Assembly (NCBI GenBank): GCA_002340255.1
Contig: DDLS01000185.1
Span: forward strand, 1 to 17,133
Length of the DNA: 17,133 nt
Direction of reading: 5' to 3'
Source: Cyanobacteria bacterium UBA2566
Lineage (GTDB): Bacteria > Cyanobacteriota > Cyanobacteriia > Cyanobacteriales > Desertifilaceae
The translations under genes were made by a program, and so were the position numbers. The notes beneath the pieces are model-generated. The model did not search any database and had not been told where the DNA came from. It saw nothing but the letters and a program-made list of their open reading frames with translations. Positions 14,557 through 17,133 of this stretch are shown here, one piece after another. The stretch's first letter is position 1. Each line of letters opens with the position of its first letter.

Positions 14557-14587
14557 TTGCCACAAATAAAAATGTAAGTGCTACAAT
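14557..14587 (+). promoter_or_regulatory. promoter of the 33-codon gene
   Basis: TTGCCA (14557-14562) and TACAAT (14582-14587) are good -35 and -10 hexamers with a long 19-bp spacer; the -10 also has an upstream TG (14579-14580), making it extended. Transcription would start near 14594, about 27 bases before the ATG. Confidence 0.5.
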
Positions 14588-14620
14588 CAGAATCGTATTC
14601 AATATTAAGGAGAAGCCATT

Positions 14621-14722
14621 ATGGCAAAAACCAAGGAAGGCAAAAAGAAAGTTTATGTGAAACCCCATACCAAAGCTGATGGGACTAAAGTTAAACCACA
14701 CTACCGTTCTACTCCTAAGTAA
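14621..14722 (+). CDS. 33-residue, very basic micro-protein
   Basis: 33 residues including 10 Lys and 1 Arg against 2 acidic residues. It contains the block 'VYVKPHTKADGTKVKPHYRS' (11-30), in which KPH occurs twice (14-16 and 25-27) around an A-D-G-T turn. Similar 'KPHxRxDGTxVxxHYR' motifs occur in small bacterial and phage-associated proteins as I recall them, without known function. Coding support is good: the strong Shine-Dalgarno AAGGAG at 14607-14612, eight bases before the ATG; a promoter upstream; a stop directly followed by a strong stem-loop; and a codon pattern with a complete sense frame. With its charge it could bind nucleic acid or ribosomes (inference). It is monocistronic. Confidence 0.75.
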   Translation: MAKTKEGKKKVYVKPHTKADGTKVKPHYRSTPK

Positions 14723-14727
14723 GGATA

Positions 14728-14772
14728 TATCTCTCGTCTGTCACTCTTTGAAAGTCTGACAGAAGAGAGATA
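14728..14772 (+). terminator. strong stem-loop, likely terminator of the micro-protein gene
   Basis: The 16-base arm 14728-14743 pairs with 14757-14772 with a single mismatch (G36/A64 side), around a 13-base loop that itself contains CTTT-G-AAAG. It starts 5 bases after the stop codon. The downstream tract (ATTTAGTT) is only moderately T-rich, so the stem could also act to stabilise the mRNA 3' end. Confidence 0.55.
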
Positions 14773-14786
14773 ATTTAGTTGTACAG

Positions 14787-14809
14787 CCTTGTATGCCTTT
14801 CATACAAGG
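14787..14809. other. 9-bp perfect hairpin between the micro-protein gene and xisH
   Basis: CCTTGTATG (14787-14795) and CATACAAGG (14801-14809) are exact reverse complements around CCTTT. It lies about 90 bases before xisH. It may be a second terminator stem, or a dyad operator controlling xisHI; the sequence alone does not decide. Confidence 0.45.
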
Positions 14810-14897
14810 GTATCTTTAGTATTATAGAAAAATACCATAAATCAGTAGCCATTTCCTAAAACTCTTTTTTTAGACCTCTGGCTGTGGAGTTTAATCG

Positions 14898-15314
14898 ATG
14901 AGCGCGAAGGATCGCTTTCATGATGTTGTTAGAGTAGGATTAGAAAAAGAGGGTTGGACAATTACTGCCGATCCTCTTAGCTTGAAATTTGGGGATTCAC
15001 AAATTTATATTGATTTAGGTGCGGAAAGAATCCTAGCTGCTGAAAAGGGTGAAGAAAAGATTGCGGTTGAAATTAAAACGTTTGCTAGTGATTCTCTGAT
15101 GTTCGGTTTTCATCTAGCCATTGGACAGTTCATCAATTATCAAGTCGCCCTAGAAAATTTAGAACCCTCCCGGATTCTTTATTTGGCTGTTCCCCAGGAA
15201 ATTCATGATACCTTTTTTCAGTCTTTACTCGCTCAGTCTGTTATTCAGAAACATCAAATTAAATTACTGGTTTACGACCCTCCAAATGAGGTGATTGTCA
15301 GATGGATAACCTAA
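14898..15314 (+). CDS. xisH: XisH family protein (PD-(D/E)XK endonuclease-like)
   Basis: 138 residues, the normal XisH length. XisH and XisI were named as factors controlling excision of the fdxN element in Anabaena heterocysts, but pairs are widespread in cyanobacteria that lack that element. The sequence shows a nuclease-type active site: Asp39 in 'QIYIDLGAE', then Glu58-Ile-Lys60 in 'IAVEIKTF', and a QxxxY motif, Gln77 to Tyr81, in 'GQFINY', as in other PD-(D/E)XK enzymes. All key residues are present. The ATG has TGGAG eight bases upstream. It overlaps xisI by 13 bases, so the two are co-translated and probably form a complex. Nuclease action on DNA is inferred from the motifs. Confidence 0.93.
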   Translation: MSAKDRFHDVVRVGLEKEGWTITADPLSLKFGDSQIYIDLGAERILAAEKGEEKIAVEIKTFASDSLMFGFHLAIGQFINYQVALENLEPSRILYLAVPQEIHDTFFQSLLAQSVIQKHQIKLLVYDPPNEVIVRWIT

Positions 15315-15643
15315 ATGTATATCGGCAATTGATTGAAGAGATCTTAACTGAATTATACAGTTATAGCCAGGGAAATCCGACTCCTGGAGTGGATGCAGAA
15401 ATTATTTGCGATCGCGACCATGACCACTACCTGCTGCTCGATGTCGGTTGGCACGAGCGAAAATATGTCTATGCGGTGTTTGTCCATATCGATATCAAGG
15501 ATGGAAAAATCTGGATACAGCGCAATAACACGGAAATTAACATCGCGGAACGCCTGCGAGAAAGCGGTGTCGATCGGGATAATATTGTTCTCGGTTCCCA
15601 TTCGCCTTTCTTGCGTCAGTTCTCTGGATATGCGATCGCCTAG
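15302..15643 (+). CDS. xisI: XisI family protein, partner of XisH
   Basis: 113 residues, full length for the family. Hallmarks seen in order: 'YRQLIEEIL' at the N-terminus, 'HYLLLDVGWHERKYVYAVFVH' region (42-62), 'DGKIWIQRNNTEINIAERL' (67-85) and 'GVDRDNIVLGSHSPFLRQFSGYA' at the end (usually 'VLGFxxPxxR' in relatives; here a Ser-His follows the Gly). It starts inside the end of xisH, with GAGGTG in the xisH coding sequence serving as ribosome site. XisI is expected to bind or restrain XisH; the tight overlap is typical of obligate partners such as toxin-antitoxin pairs, but no toxicity is shown. The downstream spacer holds palindromic repeats that may end the transcript. Confidence 0.93.
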   Translation: MDNLNVYRQLIEEILTELYSYSQGNPTPGVDAEIICDRDHDHYLLLDVGWHERKYVYAVFVHIDIKDGKIWIQRNNTEINIAERLRESGVDRDNIVLGSHSPFLRQFSGYAIA

Positions 15644-15676
15644 CCAGAGAAACTCTTTAGCCTCCCTGCGGAGAGT

Positions 15677-15738
15677 AGAAACTGGGTTTCTGACCAGATT
15701 TTTGGCTCTTGCCCCAGGTTCTCGTAAAAACCTGGTTT
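15677..15738. repeat. two palindromic elements downstream of xisI
   Basis: AGAAAC-TGG-GTTTCT (15677-15691) is a perfect 6-bp hairpin. A second, CCAGGTT (15714-15720) with AACCTGG (15729-15735), forms a 7-bp stem whose right arm also sits in the palindrome AAACCTGGTTT. Both resemble the GAAACC-GGTTTC repeats common between genes in filamentous cyanobacteria. They may end the xisHI transcript, though no T-run follows. Confidence 0.5.
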
Positions 15739-15807
15739 CTTGGCCTGGGTTGGCAGGAGCAAAAAGATGCCGATATAGTATTTTTAACTGATGTTGAAGT
15801 AACCCTG

Positions 15808-16446
15808 ATGACAACTAATGTAGAACAACCCATTTATCAAGGTCAATTTGGTAGCTTTACCATTACCGAAGAAGATCGCCAAGGGGTGGTCATTTATCGG
15901 GCTGGGTTAACCGTTGCGGCTGTCTGTATGGCGATCGCCACTACCCTCACTCTCTGGCCCGATCGTAACCCAGAAACTCTCTTCTGGCTCACTCCCCTCT
16001 ATTTCCTCTTCTGTCTCGCATTAGGGGTTAGCCTGCTCACCATCCATATTTATATGGCTATCCTCCATCGCCTCTTACAAGGGTTTCTGATTATTGGCAC
16101 AATTTCGGGTGTTATCCTTAGTTTCAACAGCTCGCAACCCCTCGCTCTTACGGTATATACTCAACCTCTGACCTTATTCGGTATTGGATTTACCTTTGCC
16201 TCCCTCACCGGCATTTACTTCAAGGAAGGCTTCTGTTTCCATCGTCTAGAAACCAAACTACTCACACCCCTAGTTCCCATTCTCCTCCTCGGTGTTCTCT
16301 TTGGCACTCTTCCCCTGCAAGCTCAACAAATCATGTTAGCAGCCTGGAGCCTCCTCTTTCTGATTTTTGCTGGGCGAAAACTGATCCAACCCATTCCCCC
16401 AGACATTGGCGATAAATCGGTTTTTGAATACCTGAAAAATAATTAA
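15808..16446 (+). CDS. DUF2301 family integral membrane protein
   Basis: 212 residues from the ATG at 15808. The frame is open further upstream to 15709, but that part translates the palindromic repeat and is not conserved-looking, so the internal start is chosen even though its ribosome site is weak. A short soluble N-terminus ('YQGQFGSFTITEEDRQGVVIYR') leads into six or so hydrophobic segments (near 29-48, 58-80, 86-104, 112-130, 150-168, 172-188) and ends in a polar tail. It is recognised as the cyanobacterial DUF2301 family from its N-terminal motif and layout; its function is unknown, possibly transport or membrane structure. The DUF29 gene follows after 47 bp on the same strand and may be co-transcribed. 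Confidence 0.84.
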   Translation: MTTNVEQPIYQGQFGSFTITEEDRQGVVIYRAGLTVAAVCMAIATTLTLWPDRNPETLFWLTPLYFLFCLALGVSLLTIHIYMAILHRLLQGFLIIGTISGVILSFNSSQPLALTVYTQPLTLFGIGFTFASLTGIYFKEGFCFHRLETKLLTPLVPILLLGVLFGTLPLQAQQIMLAAWSLLFLIFAGRKLIQPIPPDIGDKSVFEYLKNN

Positions 16447-16493
16447 TGTAGCATTAATATAGCATCTCGCTGTTAGTAATTGGAATTAAAGAA

Positions 16494-16940
16494 ATGACTA
16501 AGATCGATCAATTAAGTCATCTTTATGAGATTGATAATGAAGAATGGTTTTCTCAAACCTTGAAACTCTTAAAAAACAAACAACTCGATCGTCTCGATTT
16601 AGAGCATTTGATTGAGGAATTAGAATCCGTGGGTCGCCGAGATAGATTAACTGTTGAGAGTTTTCTCGAACAAATTATCAGACATTTACTTCTTCTCCAA
16701 TATTGGCAAGAAAAATATGATTATAATGCCAATCATTGGCAAGCTGAAATCATGAGTTTTAGAACCCAACTTCACGAATATTTAACCCAAAATCTACGAA
16801 ATCATTTGGCAGAAAATCAGTCAAGAGTTTATCAAAAAGCATTAAAATATGTCAGTAAAAAGACAGGAATGATAGTCGATTTCCCTGAAAACTGTCCTTA
16901 CGATCTTGAACAATTACTCGATCAAGACTGGCTTCCTTAG
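16494..16940 (+). CDS. DUF29 family protein
   Basis: 148 residues, full length for this small, mostly alpha-helical cyanobacteria-rich family of unknown function. Seen in order: 'LYEIDNEEWFSQTLKLLKN' (10-28), 'LDLEHLIEELESVGRRDR' (35-52), 'LLLLQYW' (65-71), 'NANHWQAEIMSFR' (79-91), 'YQKALKYV' (113-120) and the C-terminal 'FPENCPYDLEQLLDQDWLP'. The motif order is the family's own. Cytoplasmic by composition. It is 47 bp from the DUF2301 gene; a shared mRNA is plausible but not proven. DUF29 genes, like Uma2 and XisHI genes, are often present in many copies per genome. No Shine-Dalgarno is visible (AAAGAA only). Confidence 0.92.
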   Translation: MTKIDQLSHLYEIDNEEWFSQTLKLLKNKQLDRLDLEHLIEELESVGRRDRLTVESFLEQIIRHLLLLQYWQEKYDYNANHWQAEIMSFRTQLHEYLTQNLRNHLAENQSRVYQKALKYVSKKTGMIVDFPENCPYDLEQLLDQDWLP

Positions 16941-16945
16941 ATTTA

Positions 16946-17049
16946 TAGCGCTTTGCGCTAGGGAATAGGGAATAGGGAATAGGGAATAGGCTTTTGGTAC
17001 ATAGCTTTGAGGATTCAACGCTGTCACTCATAACAGCGCAAAGCGCTGT
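16946..17049. repeat. composite repeat: paired palindromes around a TAGGGAA array
   Basis: TAGCGC-TTT-GCGCTA (16946-16960) is followed without a gap by four TAGGGAA units plus TAGG (16959-16990), and ends with ACAGCGC-AAA-GCGCTGT (17033-17049). The 13-base core of the first palindrome (16947-16959) is the exact reverse complement of 17035-17047, so the two act as terminal inverted repeats of a 100-bp element. It begins 6 bases after the DUF29 stop and may double as its terminator. Confidence 0.75.
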
Positions 17050-17133
17050 ACGAGAAAAAATATTGATATAGTCGTTTTAATTAAGATTGGGACAATCATG
17101 ATGGGTCTACAACTCGAACGACTGTAGGAGTAA
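17050..17133 (+). promoter_or_regulatory. probable 5' leader of a gene beginning beyond the window
   Basis: The last bases, TAGGAG (17125-17130), look like a ribosome binding site with its start codon outside the window. Just before lies a nine-codon reading frame (ATG at 17098, stop TAG at 17125-17127) whose stop overlaps that site, and a 6-bp inverted repeat AGTCGT (17070-17075) / ACGACT (17118-17123). Confidence 0.3.

Noticed and set aside
14898..15643. fdxN excision element or other integrated element
   Set aside because: XisH and XisI alone do not mark an element: there is no recombinase, no nif or fdxN gene and no attachment-site repeat nearby.
15709..15807. N-terminal extension of the DUF2301 frame
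   Set aside because: It runs through the palindromic AACCTGG repeat and lacks family-like sequence; the ATG at 15808 fits the family start.

Overview
This window looks like chromosomal DNA of a cyanobacterium, most likely a filamentous non-heterocystous (Oscillatoriales-type) species. The evidence is: (i) more than twenty copies of the HIP1 octamer GCGATCGC in about 17 kb, where chance predicts less than one; (ii) several families that are expanded in or largely confined to cyanobacteria (three Uma2/DUF820 proteins, XisH/XisI, DUF29, DUF3370, DUF2301, pentapeptide repeats); and (iii) short tandem heptamer repeats of the TAGGGAA type between genes. The exact genus is not readable from the sequence. 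I see no transposase, integrase, phage gene, CRISPR array, tRNA or rRNA.

Left part (1-7900): a Uma2 protein on the minus strand; a co-oriented pair on the plus strand (M16 zinc peptidase, then a fructosamine-kinase-family protein) separated by a near-perfect AT-only hairpin; a second Uma2 on plus; a secreted MORN-repeat protein on minus; a DUF3370 protein on plus, divergent from the MORN gene across a 295-bp spacer with dyad symmetries; and a third Uma2 on minus. The three Uma2 proteins differ in their catalytic domains but share a charged coiled-coil tail with a similar last dozen residues.

Middle (7900-14450): a large minus-strand membrane protein combining an RDD domain, a further membrane segment, a HEAT-like stretch and a long pentapeptide-repeat domain; a small two-helix membrane protein; the ATPase and permease of a glycine betaine/proline-type ABC importer (proV, proW), with a heptamer repeat array between them and no substrate-binding protein in the window; and, convergent with proW, a conserved cyanobacterial/plastid membrane protein of unknown function. 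The importer is expected to take up compatible solutes, energised by ProV in the cytoplasm, with its CBS domains as the likely osmotic sensor.

Right part (14450-17133): a 33-codon gene for a very basic peptide with its own recognisable promoter and strong ribosome binding site, followed by two strong stem-loops; the overlapping xisH-xisI pair; a DUF2301 membrane protein; a DUF29 protein; and an intergenic element in which two copies of the same palindrome bracket a TAGGGAA array. The last bases look like the leader of a gene starting just beyond the window.

The observations most worth following are the exact 23-residue, Cys/Tyr-alternating MORN architecture, the isolated basic micro-protein with its hairpins, the composite hairpin-plus-heptamer repeat family, and the RDD/HEAT/pentapeptide fusion. 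I found no clearly new multi-gene system; most genes are conserved but poorly characterised cyanobacterial families.
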